This document shows, one piece after another, positions 20,176-30,282 of a stretch of 64,000 bases of DNA (the first letter of the stretch is position 1; the number at the start of each line of letters is the position of its first letter). The position numbers and the translations under genes are program-made. Source of the stretch: Stagnimonas aquatica (GTDB lineage Bacteria; Pseudomonadota; Gammaproteobacteria; Nevskiales; Nevskiaceae); contig NZ_RJVO01000006.1 of the NCBI RefSeq assembly GCF_003730135.1, forward strand, positions 62,001-126,000, read 5' to 3'. Under the pieces are notes generated by a model, which ran no database searches, was not told the origin of the DNA, and saw nothing but the letters and a program-made list of their open reading frames with translations.

Positions 20176-20245
20176 GTCGGTTTGGTTGCCCCGGCACTCA
20201 ACCGGCCGGGTGTGCGGCGGCTTACCGCCGCGGTGTGCGCCTGCT

Positions 20246-21184
20246 CTAAGCCCCCTGCGATTCGCCGATCAGCGCATCGACGTAAGTCTCCGCGTCGAAG
20301 GGCTCCAGATCGTCGATTCCCTCGCCCAGTCCGACGAAGCGGACCGGCAGCGCCAGACGGCGCGCGATGGCCAGCAATATGCCAGCTTTCGCAGTGCCGT
20401 CCAACTTGGTGATGGCGATGCCGGTGAGGCCGATCGCCTCGTGGAACTGCACCGCCTGATTGAGCGCGTTCTGGCCGGTGGTGGCGTCCACCACCAGCAG
20501 CACCTCGTGCGGCGCGTAGGGGTCGTGCTTCTGCAGCACCCGCTTGACCTTGCGCAACTCGTCCATCAGATGCGTCTGGGTGTGCAGGCGGCCGGCGGTA
20601 TCGGCGATCACCAGGTCCAAGTCGCGCGCCTTGGCGGCCTGCACGGCATCGAAGATCACGCTGGCGGAATCCGCGCCCTCGCCCTGCGACAGGATCGGCA
20701 CCCCGGCGCGCTCGCTCCACATGGTCAGCTGCTGAACGGCGGCGGCGCGGAAGGTATCGCCGGCCGCCAGCAGCACCTTGCGACCCTCGCGCTGGTAGCG
20801 GGCGGCGAGCTTGCCGATGGTGGTGGTCTTGCCGACGCCGTTCACGCCCGCCACGAACAGGATGTAGGGCTTGATGAAGGGCGGCAGCACCAGCGGCTTG
20901 GCGATCGGCCGGAGCAGCTCCAGCAGCGCCTCGCGCAGCGCCTTGCGCAACTGCGCCTCGGTCTTGATCTTGCCGGCGTTGACCGCGCTGCGCAGGCGGC
21001 CGATCAGCCAGTCGGTGGCCTCGATGCCGGCATCGGCCATCAGCAGCCGGGTTTCCAGCTCCTCCAGGGCGTCGTCCTTGAGCGCGTCGGCACTGAACAG
21101 GGTGCTGAGGTCGCGGCTCAGCCAGCTATCGCCGCCGACGCTGTTGAGGCGGCTGCGGAACTTGCCCAGCAGGGATTCGGACAT
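20246..21184 (-). CDS. ftsY: Signal recognition particle receptor FtsY
   Basis: FtsY is the SRP receptor GTPase for co-translational membrane targeting. At 312 residues it consists almost entirely of the NG domain and lacks the long acidic A domain of E. coli FtsY. The G motifs are present: G-V-N-G-V-G-K-T-T (G1), D-T-A-G-R (G3), T-K-L-D-G-T-A-K (G4), plus the insertion-box Q-N-A-L-N-Q-A. It leads the ftsY-ftsE-ftsX operon. Confidence 0.96.
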   Translation of the reverse strand: MSESLLGKFRSRLNSVGGDSWLSRDLSTLFSADALKDDALEELETRLLMADAGIEATDWLIGRLRSAVNAGKIKTEAQLRKALREALLELLRPIAKPLVLPPFIKPYILFVAGVNGVGKTTTIGKLAARYQREGRKVLLAAGDTFRAAAVQQLTMWSERAGVPILSQGEGADSASVIFDAVQAAKARDLDLVIADTAGRLHTQTHLMDELRKVKRVLQKHDPYAPHEVLLVVDATTGQNALNQAVQFHEAIGLTGIAITKLDGTAKAGILLAIARRLALPVRFVGLGEGIDDLEPFDAETYVDALIGESQGA

Positions 21185-21188
21185 GGTC

Positions 21189-23215
21189 TTACGGAGGGTT
21201 CGCGGGCAGAACGGTAGGCGGTGGCGGCGCCGCGCCCTCGGCGCCGGCCGGCGCGTCGGTTTGGCGCAGCAGCCAGAGATCCGGGCCGACCAGACGCTTG
21301 TCCATGCCGGACAGCGGCAGCAGCAGGCTGGGAATGTCCGGCGTGTCGGGCAGGGTCAGTGGCACGTTGAGCAGGTACAGCAGCCGCCGGCGCTGCTGCA
21401 CGTCGATCATCCCCAGCCAGATCGGGTGGCCGCTGTCGGTGCCGACGCCGGAGGCCCAGAGCCGCAGGGTGATCTGGCGGTTGGCATCGCCGTCGCGGCG
21501 CATCAGCAGCGTCTGGTGACGACCGGCGTGAGCCTGCGGCAGCAGCGGCAGGTCCGCCATCGGCGTGGCCAGCGACAGCCAGCGCAGCACATGGCTGCCG
21601 ATCAGGCCGGGCGGCGCGCTCCAGCCGCTGCGTTCCAGGCTGGCGCGGATCGCCTCCGGAGCAGCCGCCCATTGCAGATTGAACGGCTGCCGCGCCCGGC
21701 CGGCGAGATCCACGCGCTGCATCGGCAGCTGTTGCCAGCCGTCCTGCCACCAGACGTCTTCCGGCATGCGCTGCTCGATCAGCCCGGCATCCGGCGGCAC
21801 CGCACCCTCGGGCGCCGGCGGCCGCAGCACGAAGGCCAGGCAGATCGCCACCGGCACCAGCAGCAGGAAAGCACCACCTGGCACCGGGCGGGCCCGGTGG
21901 CGCCGGTAGCCCAGGCCCAGCAAGGCCACCCAGACCACGCCGGTGAGGGTGACCGCCACCGCCTGGCTGAGCCAGACCATGCCCAGGTAAAGCTGCGCCA
22001 GCGTCAGCAGGCCGACCAGGGTGATCGCCAGCCCATAGACCAGCGCACGCAGCAGCGGCGGCCGGCCGGTGGTGAGCACCACCGCCAGGAAGCCGTAGAG
22101 GGTGATCGCCAGCGGCAGATCGCGGCCGGCGCCAGGCACCGTCGGCGGATGCTGGAAGTAGACGTGCGGCGGCGCCAGCAGCGGCACCAGGCCCATGCCG
22201 AACGACAAGAGGGCGCCGAAGCCCGCCGCCGCCAGCCAGTGCGCCACTGCCCGCGGCTGGCGCCCGGCGGCCAGGCCCAGCAGTACCACCAGACCCACCG
22301 CGCCATAGACGCGCCAGTCGCCCAACTGCACCAGCAATGCCGCCAGACCGACGCCCCAGGGGCTGCGCAGCTCGCGCAGGCTCTGGTAGGTGGCGGCATC
22401 CAGCCACAGCGGCGCCGCGTGCAGGGCGCTGCCCAGGCACAGGATCAGCAGCAGACCACCGAGCAGGCTCAGCAGCACCGCCAGCAGCGCCAGCACCGGG
22501 GTCTCCGGCTGATAGGGGTCGGCCAGCGCAGCGCCAAAACGGCCCAGCCGACGGTGCCGGCGCGAGTAGTCGAGCAGGCGGCCCAGCCAGTGCTCGGCGT
22601 GCTTGGCCAGGCTGGCGACCAGGCCGCGCGCCAGCGCGAAGGCCAGCAGGGCCATCAGGAACAGCCCCACCACCAGCAGCGCCAGCCGGCCGGCCACTTC
22701 GGCGGCCAACTCCAGTGAGGCACCGAAGGCGATGCCCGGCCCGAGATAGGCGAAGGCCCAGACGATAGCGGCGCAACCGTCGGTGAGCAGGAACAGCCAG
22801 GTCGGCATCCGCGAGGCGCCGGCCAGGGCCGGCGTGATCGCCCGTACCGGCCCCAGGAAGCGCGCCGCCATCACCCCCTTGCCGCCGTGCCGCTCGAAGA
22901 AACGCCGGCTGCGCGCCAGGGTGTCGGGATAGCGCGCCAGCCAGCGGTGCTCGAACAGCTTCTCGCCATAGTGCCGGCCGAGCCAGAACGACAGCGCGTC
23001 GCCGAGCACCGCGCCACTGGCGGCCAGCAGCACCGAGGGCCAGAGCGCCAGGCGGTCGAGCCCGATCAGCGCGCCGACGCCGAACAGCAGTACGCCGGCC
23101 GGCACGAAGGCGCCGACGATGAAAATCGCGTCCAGCGCCGAGCCGAAGAACAGCAGCGCCAGCGCCGCCCCCGGGTTGGCGCTGATCCAGTCGAGAAACT
23201 GGTGCGCGAGTTCAG

Positions 23216-23219
<4 letters not shown>
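21189..23219 (-). CDS. DedA/VTT - PAP2-like - LssY-like membrane protein
   Basis: A 676-residue polytopic protein. Residues about 1-200 are a DedA (SNARE-associated/VTT) domain with the typical [10 protein letters not shown] and [11 protein letters not shown] motifs. Residues about 230-445 are a six-helix region in the position of a PAP2 lipid phosphatase. Residues about 470-650 are a soluble LssY-C-like domain. Such DedA-PAP2-LssY fusions are known and thought to act in lipid recycling. Here I cannot find the PAP2 catalytic residues: the P-S-G-H block reads L-P-L-A-I-T and the S-R...H...D block reads [12 protein letters not shown]. It overlaps hemL by four bases. Confidence 0.8.
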
Positions 23220-24499
<1,280 letters not shown>

Positions 24500-24571
24500 T
24501 GCAAACAGCGGACTGGTCAGCGGGCGCAAAGTGTAGGCGATGGCGGCGCGGCCGGGCGCTGCGTAGCGAAG

Positions 24572-25222
24572 CTAGGGCGCCCCTCGTCCATCGAAGGCAG
24601 CGGCATAGGCGCGCGCGGCGGCGCGGATGTCGGCGGCGCCGAACAGGCCCTCGATGGCCGCCACATAGTCAGCGCCCGCCGCCACCAGCGGCGGCGCCCG
24701 CTCCGGGCTGATGCCGCCGATGGCGCAGATCGGCAAGTGCAGCTCGGCGCGCGCCTGCCGCAGGCGCTCCAGCGTCATCGGCGGCGCATTCGGCTTGGTG
24801 CGGGACGGGAAGAAGGCGCCGAAAGCGACATAGCTGGCACCGCCGGCGGCCGCCGCCCGGGCGCGCTCCAGCGAATCGGCGCAGGTGATGCCGATGATCG
24901 CCTCTGGCCCCAGCCGCGCCCGCGCCTCGGCGAGGCTGCCGTCGCTCAGGCCCAGATGCACGCCGTCGGCGCCCAGGATGGCGGCCAACTCGATGTCGTC
25001 GTTGACGATCAGCGGCACGCCGGCGGCGCGGCACCGCGCCAGCAGCGCCGCGCCCAGCGCGGCGCGCTGCTCGGGCGGATTGCGCTTGTCGCGGTATTGC
25101 AGCAGGCGCAGTCCGCCGGCCAGCGCCGCCGTGACGGCGGCGAGCAGACGCTCGGCGTCGCCACAGTCGGCCTCGGCGGTGATGCCGTAGAGGCCGCGCG
25201 GGGCCGGCCAGGGCGCGCTCAT
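24572..25222 (-). CDS. thiE: Thiamine-phosphate synthase
   Basis: ThiE joins HMP-pyrophosphate and thiazole phosphate to make thiamine monophosphate. The 216-residue TIM-barrel protein shows L-L-Q-Y-R-D-K (pyrophosphate/Mg site), N-D-D-I-E-L-A, G-V-H-L-G, F-G-A-F-F-P-S-R-T-K and A-I-G-G-I-S. Its start overlaps the thiD stop by four bases (ATGA), so the two are translationally coupled. Confidence 0.96.
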   Translation of the reverse strand: MSAPWPAPRGLYGITAEADCGDAERLLAAVTAALAGGLRLLQYRDKRNPPEQRAALGAALLARCRAAGVPLIVNDDIELAAILGADGVHLGLSDGSLAEARARLGPEAIIGITCADSLERARAAAAGGASYVAFGAFFPSRTKPNAPPMTLERLRQARAELHLPICAIGGISPERAPPLVAAGADYVAAIEGLFGAADIRAAARAYAAAFDGRGAP

Positions 25223-25992
25223 GCCCCAGCCCCGATCCGGCGCGGAATCAGCCGCCCCTGCCCGACCGCCCGCGCCGCCCGCAGGCAGCGGTGGGTGTAG
25301 GCCTGGGCCTGCTCCAGCGCCTGCTGCAGCGGCTCACCCAGGGCCAGCCGTGCCGCCAGCGCCGAGGCCAGGGTGCAGCCGGCACCGTGGTAGCGGCCGG
25401 CGAGTCGCGGCCAGCGGTATTCCTGCACGGGCGCGCCGGGGCGATACCAGCGGTTCACCGCCTCTGTCTCCGGCTCGTCGCCGCCGGTGATCAGCACGTT
25501 CGCCGCCCCCAGCGCCAGCAGGGCGGCACCGGCCTGGTCGAGATCTTCCTGGCCGCTCAGCCGCCGCGCCTCGACGGCGTTCGGCAGCAGCACCGTGGTC
25601 AGCGGCAGCAACTGCTCGCGCAGGCCCGCCGCCAGGCTGCGGCCGACCAGCTCGGCACCGCCGCCGGCACGCAGGATCGGGTCCAGCACCACCGGCACCG
25701 CCAACTGCCGCAGCAGGTCCACCAGCCAGGGCAGTTGCGAGAGATCGCCGATCAGGCCGATCTTCACCGCCGCCACCGGGCAGTCGGCCAGCAACAGCTC
25801 GGCCTGCTCGGCCAGCAGCAGCGGCGCCACCGGCTGCACCCGGCGGACGTTGTCGGTGTCCTGCGCGGTCAGACAGGTCACCAGGCTCAGCGCATGGACG
25901 CCCTGGGCGGCGACCGCCTCGATGTCGGCCTGGATGCCGGCGCCGCCGGTGGGATCGTGGCCGGCGATGACCAGCACGCTGGGCTCAGCCAC
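25219..25992 (-). CDS. thiD: Hydroxymethylpyrimidine/phosphomethylpyrimidine kinase
   Basis: ThiD phosphorylates HMP and HMP-P for thiamine synthesis. The GTG at 25992 (V-A-E-P-S-V-L-V-I-A-G-H-D) gives a 257-residue protein; an in-frame TTG at 26058 would add 22 non-conserved residues and overlap the palindromic region. The ribokinase-fold motifs are present: G-H-D-P-T-G-G-A-G-I-Q-A-D near the N-terminus and the anion-hole G-A-G-C-T-L-A-S-A-L-A near the C-terminus. No TPP riboswitch is visible upstream. Confidence 0.95.
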   Translation of the reverse strand: MAEPSVLVIAGHDPTGGAGIQADIEAVAAQGVHALSLVTCLTAQDTDNVRRVQPVAPLLLAEQAELLLADCPVAAVKIGLIGDLSQLPWLVDLLRQLAVPVVLDPILRAGGGAELVGRSLAAGLREQLLPLTTVLLPNAVEARRLSGQEDLDQAGAALLALGAANVLITGGDEPETEAVNRWYRPGAPVQEYRWPRLAGRYHGAGCTLASALAARLALGEPLQQALEQAQAYTHRCLRAARAVGQGRLIPRRIGAGA

Positions 25993-26043
25993 GGCGGTCT
26001 CCGGGCACCGCAGCGCCGGGCTTGACAAATGAAGCAATGGAAA

Positions 26044-26068
26044 TGTGCTTATGCACAAGCATTGTGCA
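26044..26068. promoter_or_regulatory. Overlapping TGTGC/GCACA inverted repeats upstream of thiD
   Basis: TGTGC-TTAT-GCACA (26044-26057) runs into GCACA-AGCAT-TGTGC (26053-26067), so three half-sites alternate in orientation. The first palindrome matches the one between gatC and mreB at 10 of 10 arm positions. TTATGCACA inside it also fits the relaxed DnaA-box consensus TTATNCACA. Confidence 0.4.
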
Positions 26069-26226
26069 GGCAGCCGGAAACGCCCGTGGTTGCGTCATTT
26101 TTCCGTCAGAATCCAGTAACAATCGTGCATATGTATGATTTTAAACAAAAATCGGCGATGACCAGAAAATCATCGTAAGTCTTGAAATGCCCGTCATTGC
26201 TGGGCTCGCGGCCCCTCGCGCAGGCC

Positions 26227-26247
26227 TTATCCACAAAGTTATCCACA
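26227..26247 (+). promoter_or_regulatory. Two tandem DnaA boxes
   Basis: TTATCCACA-aag-TTATCCACA: two exact consensus DnaA-binding 9-mers in direct orientation within an AT-rich gap. Two exact copies three bases apart are very unlikely by chance in this base composition. Confidence 0.7.
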
Positions 26248-26508
26248 GCACTTGTGGGTTGAATTCGAGAATCATTTAAAAACAATTACTTACAAAAACT
26301 ATCTCAGGTAAAAACAGAGAAAATCCTCGAACCGCCGCCGGCCAGGCGGCCGTACTTCGGCGCCCTAGCCTGGCGCAGTCTGGCACGGCCGCCGACGGCG
26401 AGGCCGGCGGATTTCGCCATGGGCCGCAACGGCGGCAGGCCGGCCGTAGCTGTCGGCATTCGCCCCGGGTCTGCGTAGCTGCTGGAAGTGCCCGCCCCGT
26501 GCCCGCCC

Positions 26509-28497
26509 ATGCCCAGCCCCCCGCCGAACTGCGGTCCGACCGCCAACCCCGCCCTCGACTCCGGGCTGATCCCCCGCGCCCTGCTGCTGGGCAACCCCGA
26601 GCGCGGCGCCCCCCAGCTCAGCCCGGACGGCCAGCAGCTCAGCTTTCTCGCCCCGCTGGACGGCGTGCTCAACCTCTGGCTAGCGCCGGTGGAGGCCCCG
26701 GAGGCGGCGCGACCGCTGACCCAGGACCGTGGCGCCGGCATCCGCCAGCATGGCTGGCTGCACGACGGCAGCCGCCTCTGGTACTTGCAGGACGAGGGCG
26801 GCAACGAGAACTTCCACCTCTACAGCCTGGCCCTGGACGGCAGCCCGCCGCTGGACCTCACCCCGCAGGCCGGCGTGCAGGCGCGCCTGATCGGCATGAG
26901 CCGCCGGCATCCGCGCGAGGCCCTGGTCGGCCTCAACCAGCGCGACCGCCGCTGGCACGATGTCTACCGCCTCGACCTGCACAGCGGCGCCGCGCAGTTG
27001 GTACTGGAAAACCCCGGCTACGCGCAGTTTCTGGCCGACGAGGCGCTGGAACTGCGTCTAGCCTTCCGCAACAGCGCCGACGGCGGTCGCGAGCTGATGG
27101 TCGCCGAGGACGGGGCCTGGCGGCCCTTGTTCAGCATCGGCAAGGACGAGGTGATGAGCACCCTGCCGCTGGCCATCGGCAAGGACCCCTGGCGCGCCTA
27201 CGGCCTCGACAGCCGTGGCCGCGACACCGCTGCGGTGGTGGAATTCGACTTGCGGACCGGCGCCTCGCGCCTGCTCGGCGAGCACCCGAAGACCGATGTG
27301 CTGGCCTTGAGCCTGAACCCGCTGAGCCTGGAGCCCGAGGCCTATCTCTGCGACTACCTGCGACCGGAGTGGCGAGCCATCGGCGGCAGCCTGGCCGCCG
27401 ACCGGCAACACCTGGCCGCGCTGGGCCTGGAACAGGCCAGCCTCAGCAGCCGCAGCGCCGACGACCGCCGCTGGGTGCTGAGCCTGAGCCACGACCGCCT
27501 GCCCGGCCACTACTACCTCTACGAGCGCGATCAGGGCCGCGCCCGCCGGCTGTACTCGGCGCGACCGGAGCTGGACGCGCTGCCGCTGGCGCGCAGCCAT
27601 AGCCACGTCATCCGCGCCCGCGACGGCCTGGAACTGGTCAGCTACCTGAGCCTGCCGCCGGCGCTGGACCAGGACGGCCGCCCGCCGCAGCCGCTGCCCC
27701 TGCTGCTGCTGGTGCACGGCGGCCCCTGGAGCCGTGACAGCGGCGGCTACAAGCCCGAGCACCAGTTCTGGGCCAATCGCGGCTACGCGGTGCTGAGCGT
27801 CAACTTCCGTGGCTCCACCGGCTTCGGCAAGGCCCATACCAGCGCCGGCGACCTCGAATGGGGCCGGCGCATGCACGAGGACCTGCTCGACGCCGTGGAC
27901 TGGGCCGTGCGCGAGGGCATCGCCCTGCGCGAACGGGTCGGCATCCTCGGCGGCAGCTACGGCGGCTACGCGACGCTGGCGGCGCTCACTTACACGCCGC
28001 AGGTCTTCGCCTGCGGCATCGACCTGGTCGGCCCCTCCAACCTGGAAACCCTGCTGGCCAGCTTCCCGCCCTACTGGGCGCCCTTGCTGGATACCTTCCG
28101 CCTGCGGGTCGGCGACCCCCGGACCGAGGAAGGCCGCGCCCTGCTGCGCGAGCGCTCGCCGCTGCACCGCTGCCAGGACATCGTTCGCCCGCTGCTGATC
28201 GTGCAGGGCGCCAACGACGTGCGGGTGACCCGCGCCGAGTCCGACCAGATGGTGGCTGCGATGCAGGCCGCCGGCGTACCGGTGAGCTACGCGCTCTACC
28301 CGGACGAGGGCCACGGCCTGGCGCGGGCGGTCAACCGGCTGTCGTTCATGGCCCTGGCCGAGGCCTTCCTGGCGCGTTTTCTGGGCGGCGCCTGCGAGCC
28401 CTATGGCGAGGCCCTGCGCCAGGGCAGCCTGCGGCTGGAGGCGGGCGTCGAGCACCTGCCTGGTGCTGCCGAGGCGCTGGCGGGGGCTGGCGGCTGA
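26509..28497 (+). CDS. S9 family prolyl oligopeptidase / acylaminoacyl peptidase
   Basis: A 662-residue cytoplasmic serine peptidase (no signal peptide); the ATG at 26509 is chosen, with a GTG seven codons upstream as an alternative. The N-terminal half is a beta-propeller with P-Q-L-S-P-D-G-Q-Q-L-S-F (WD40-like/PD40) repeats. The C-terminal alpha/beta-hydrolase domain carries Ser483 in G-G-S-Y-G-G-Y-A, Asp570 in G-A-N-D-V-R-V and His602 in E-G-H-G-L. It resembles S9C acyl-peptide hydrolases. It adjoins a hydrolase operon and a TonB/FecIR system, suggesting a role in degrading imported peptides. The exact substrate is unknown. Confidence 0.9.
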   Translation: MPSPPPNCGPTANPALDSGLIPRALLLGNPERGAPQLSPDGQQLSFLAPLDGVLNLWLAPVEAPEAARPLTQDRGAGIRQHGWLHDGSRLWYLQDEGGNENFHLYSLALDGSPPLDLTPQAGVQARLIGMSRRHPREALVGLNQRDRRWHDVYRLDLHSGAAQLVLENPGYAQFLADEALELRLAFRNSADGGRELMVAEDGAWRPLFSIGKDEVMSTLPLAIGKDPWRAYGLDSRGRDTAAVVEFDLRTGASRLLGEHPKTDVLALSLNPLSLEPEAYLCDYLRPEWRAIGGSLAADRQHLAALGLEQASLSSRSADDRRWVLSLSHDRLPGHYYLYERDQGRARRLYSARPELDALPLARSHSHVIRARDGLELVSYLSLPPALDQDGRPPQPLPLLLLVHGGPWSRDSGGYKPEHQFWANRGYAVLSVNFRGSTGFGKAHTSAGDLEWGRRMHEDLLDAVDWAVREGIALRERVGILGGSYGGYATLAALTYTPQVFACGIDLVGPSNLETLLASFPPYWAPLLDTFRLRVGDPRTEEGRALLRERSPLHRCQDIVRPLLIVQGANDVRVTRAESDQMVAAMQAAGVPVSYALYPDEGHGLARAVNRLSFMALAEAFLARFLGGACEPYGEALRQGSLRLEAGVEHLPGAAEALAGAGG

Positions 28498-28538
28498 GGG
28501 CGCTCTGGCGGCGGGGGCTGGTGCGTGCTCCGACTACC

Positions 28539-28575
28539 GCCCCCACCCCGGCCCTCCCCCGCAAGCGGGGGAGGG
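28539..28575 (+). repeat. REP-like GC-rich hairpin, copy 1
   Basis: CCCTCCCCCGC-AA-GCGGGGGAGGG forms a strong hairpin preceded by CCCCCACCCCGG. It is the inverted partner of the element at 28613-28653. Together they lie between two convergent genes and may act as a transcription terminator pair. Confidence 0.75.
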
Positions 28576-28612
28576 AGCTGGCGCAGGGTTAGAACTACGA
28601 GCGTCTGCTGGG

Positions 28613-28653
28613 CATCCCCTCCCCTGCTTGCGGGGGAGGGCTAGGGTGGGGGC
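28613..28653 (-). repeat. REP-like GC-rich hairpin, copy 2 (inverted)
   Basis: The reverse complement of this element repeats copy 1 almost base for base (CCCCCACCC, CCCTCCCCCGC, GGGGAGGG). The pair of opposite-facing copies about 40 bases apart resembles a BIME-type arrangement. Confidence 0.75.
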
Positions 28654-28674
28654 GCTCAGGCCCGACCAGCGCCG

Positions 28675-30282
28675 CTAGCCCCAGTCCTCCAGCAACGGCC
28701 CGCCGGCACGGCAGCGCTCGAAGCGTAGCTTGCGGCTGCGCAGGCTGGACAGCGTGAAGCCGGCGGCGCGGCCCTCCCCGGGCAGGACTTCGACCACCAG
28801 GCGCGTCGCCGAGCCGCCATCGGCCAGACTCGCCGACCAGACCCCCGGCGCGCGGGCGGTGAGCGCATACAGCGCGCGGCCGTGGCGGCCTTGCAGGCCC
28901 AGGCACCAGCGGCCGTCCAGGCGCAGCACCCGCGCCTCGGCGGCCAGTTCGGCGCTGCGATAGCTGCCGGCCAGCTTCGCGGCCGAGGTCGCCGGCGGCG
29001 ACGCGCCCAGGCGCTGATAGCGCCGCCAGACGCCCGCCTCCCAGACCTCCAGGGCATCCGGCTCCGGCCAACGGAAGCGGAAGTCGCCCAGCGAGCCGGC
29101 GAAGCAGAGTTCCCCGCCCTCGCCGGCCTGCAGGCGCGCGCGGGCACCGCCGAAGTCCACGCCCAGTTCGCCGTCAAGCGCGAGGATGTCCAGCAACTGG
29201 CCGCCCTCGGCCTGGTAGTAGCTGCCGCAACGCGTGGCCTGATCTGCCGCAGCCAGCGTGCTGGCCGCTGTGGTCTCGCCCAGCACCGCATCGACCACCT
29301 GCTGCCCCAGGCTCTTGATCGCGAGATCGGAGCGGTTGGCGAGCAGCACCACATCCAGCCCCAGGGCCGGCAGGGTGAAGGCCTCGGACACCCCACCCAT
29401 CACCGCGCCCGGATGGCCGAGACTGCGGTAGCCGCGCCAGGGCCGCGCGATCAGGCCCAGGCCGTAGTCGCCAGGGCTGCCGTCGGGCAGGACCACCTCG
29501 TCCACCGAGGCGAGTTGCCGGCCAACGCCGGGCAGGCTGGGCCGGCGCAGCTCGGCCAGCCAGCGCAGCAGATCGTCGGCGCTGGACAGCAGGCCGCCGT
29601 CGCCACTCATCGGCAGCCGCATCTCGCCGCGCTGGAAGCCGCCCTCGGGACGGCGGACGTGCAGGCTGGCCTGGCGCGCCAGCTCGCGCTCGTCGCGCGC
29701 CGCCAGCTCGGTATCGGCCATGCCCAGCGGCCGGAAGATGCGCTGCTCCAGAAACTCCGCGAACGACAGCTCCGAGACCCGCTCGATCAGCCGCGCCAGC
29801 AGCAGGTAGCCGCCGTTGCTGTAGATCAGTTGCTGCCCCGGCGGGTAGTTGAGTTCGCGCAGGCGCAGCAACTGCTGCCAGGGCTCGGCATCCGGCCAGC
29901 GGGCACGGGCGCCGGTGGTGATGCTCCAGAGATCGAGGTGGCAGCGCAGGCCGCTGCGGTGCTGGGCCACCAGGCGCGGGCTCAGCGGCGCACCGAAGTC
30001 GGGCAGCTCGGGCAACCAGCGGCGCAGGTCGGCATCGAGATCGAGCCGACCCTCGTCGGCCAGCATCGCCAGCGCCAGCCCGGTAAAGGGCTTGCTGGTG
30101 GAGCCGATGCGCAAGCGGCTGGTGGGCCTCAGCGCCAGACCGGAAGCCAGGCTGGCGAGCCCGAAACCGCGCCGGTACAGCAGCCGGCCGTGCTGGGCCA
30201 GGGCCACCACCAGGCCGGGCTCGTCGCTGCAGTTCCAGGGCGCGAACAGCGCGTCCAGCCGCGCGGCCAGGCCGCCGCTCAT
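28675..30282 (-). CDS. S12-type serine hydrolase (beta-lactamase / D-aminopeptidase fold)
   Basis: A 535-residue protein without a signal peptide. The N-terminal about 340 residues are a beta-lactamase/esterase-C domain with S61-T-S-K, Y154-S-N and an H-P-G motif (L-G-H-P-G-A-V-M-G-G) in the position of the KTG box. About 190 C-terminal residues form beta-rich domains like those of D-aminopeptidase from Ochrobactrum. The family includes D-aminopeptidases, D-alanyl carboxypeptidases and esterases; D-amino-acid peptide hydrolysis is my inference. It is third in an operon with an alpha/beta hydrolase and an amidohydrolase (four-base overlaps). Confidence 0.82.
   Translation of the reverse strand: MSGGLAARLDALFAPWNCSDEPGLVVALAQHGRLLYRRGFGLASLASGLALRPTSRLRIGSTSKPFTGLALAMLADEGRLDLDADLRRWLPELPDFGAPLSPRLVAQHRSGLRCHLDLWSITTGARARWPDAEPWQQLLRLRELNYPPGQQLIYSNGGYLLLARLIERVSELSFAEFLEQRIFRPLGMADTELAARDERELARQASLHVRRPEGGFQRGEMRLPMSGDGGLLSSADDLLRWLAELRRPSLPGVGRQLASVDEVVLPDGSPGDYGLGLIARPWRGYRSLGHPGAVMGGVSEAFTLPALGLDVVLLANRSDLAIKSLGQQVVDAVLGETTAASTLAAADQATRCGSYYQAEGGQLLDILALDGELGVDFGGARARLQAGEGGELCFAGSLGDFRFRWPEPDALEVWEAGVWRRYQRLGASPPATSAAKLAGSYRSAELAAEARVLRLDGRWCLGLQGRHGRALYALTARAPGVWSASLADGGSATRLVVEVLPGEGRAAGFTLSSLRSRKLRFERCRAGGPLLEDWG

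Larger units (their letters stand above)
25993..26508. other. AT-rich gene-free region with tandem DnaA boxes
   Basis: About 515 bases between divergent thiD and the S9 peptidase gene hold no credible gene. Roughly 26090-26330 is strikingly AT-rich against a genome near 70% GC. It contains two direct perfect DnaA boxes TTATCCACA (26227-26235, 26239-26247; 3-base spacer), a weak inverted CCACA/TGTGG half-box (26243-26257), a CGATGA/TCATCG hairpin (26156-26175), and the A/T-richest part directly right of the boxes (26260-26325). It could be a DnaA-titration or DnaA-reactivation-like locus, a promoter region, or an origin-like element. Confidence 0.6.

Noticed and set aside
25993-26140. TPP riboswitch upstream of thiD
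   Set aside because: No CTGAGA or ACCTGA-type thi-box elements are found in the 150 bases upstream.
26090-26330. Calling the DnaA-box region the chromosomal origin
   Set aside because: None of the usual origin-adjacent genes is in the window, and skew cannot be computed reliably by eye; kept only as a DnaA-binding locus.
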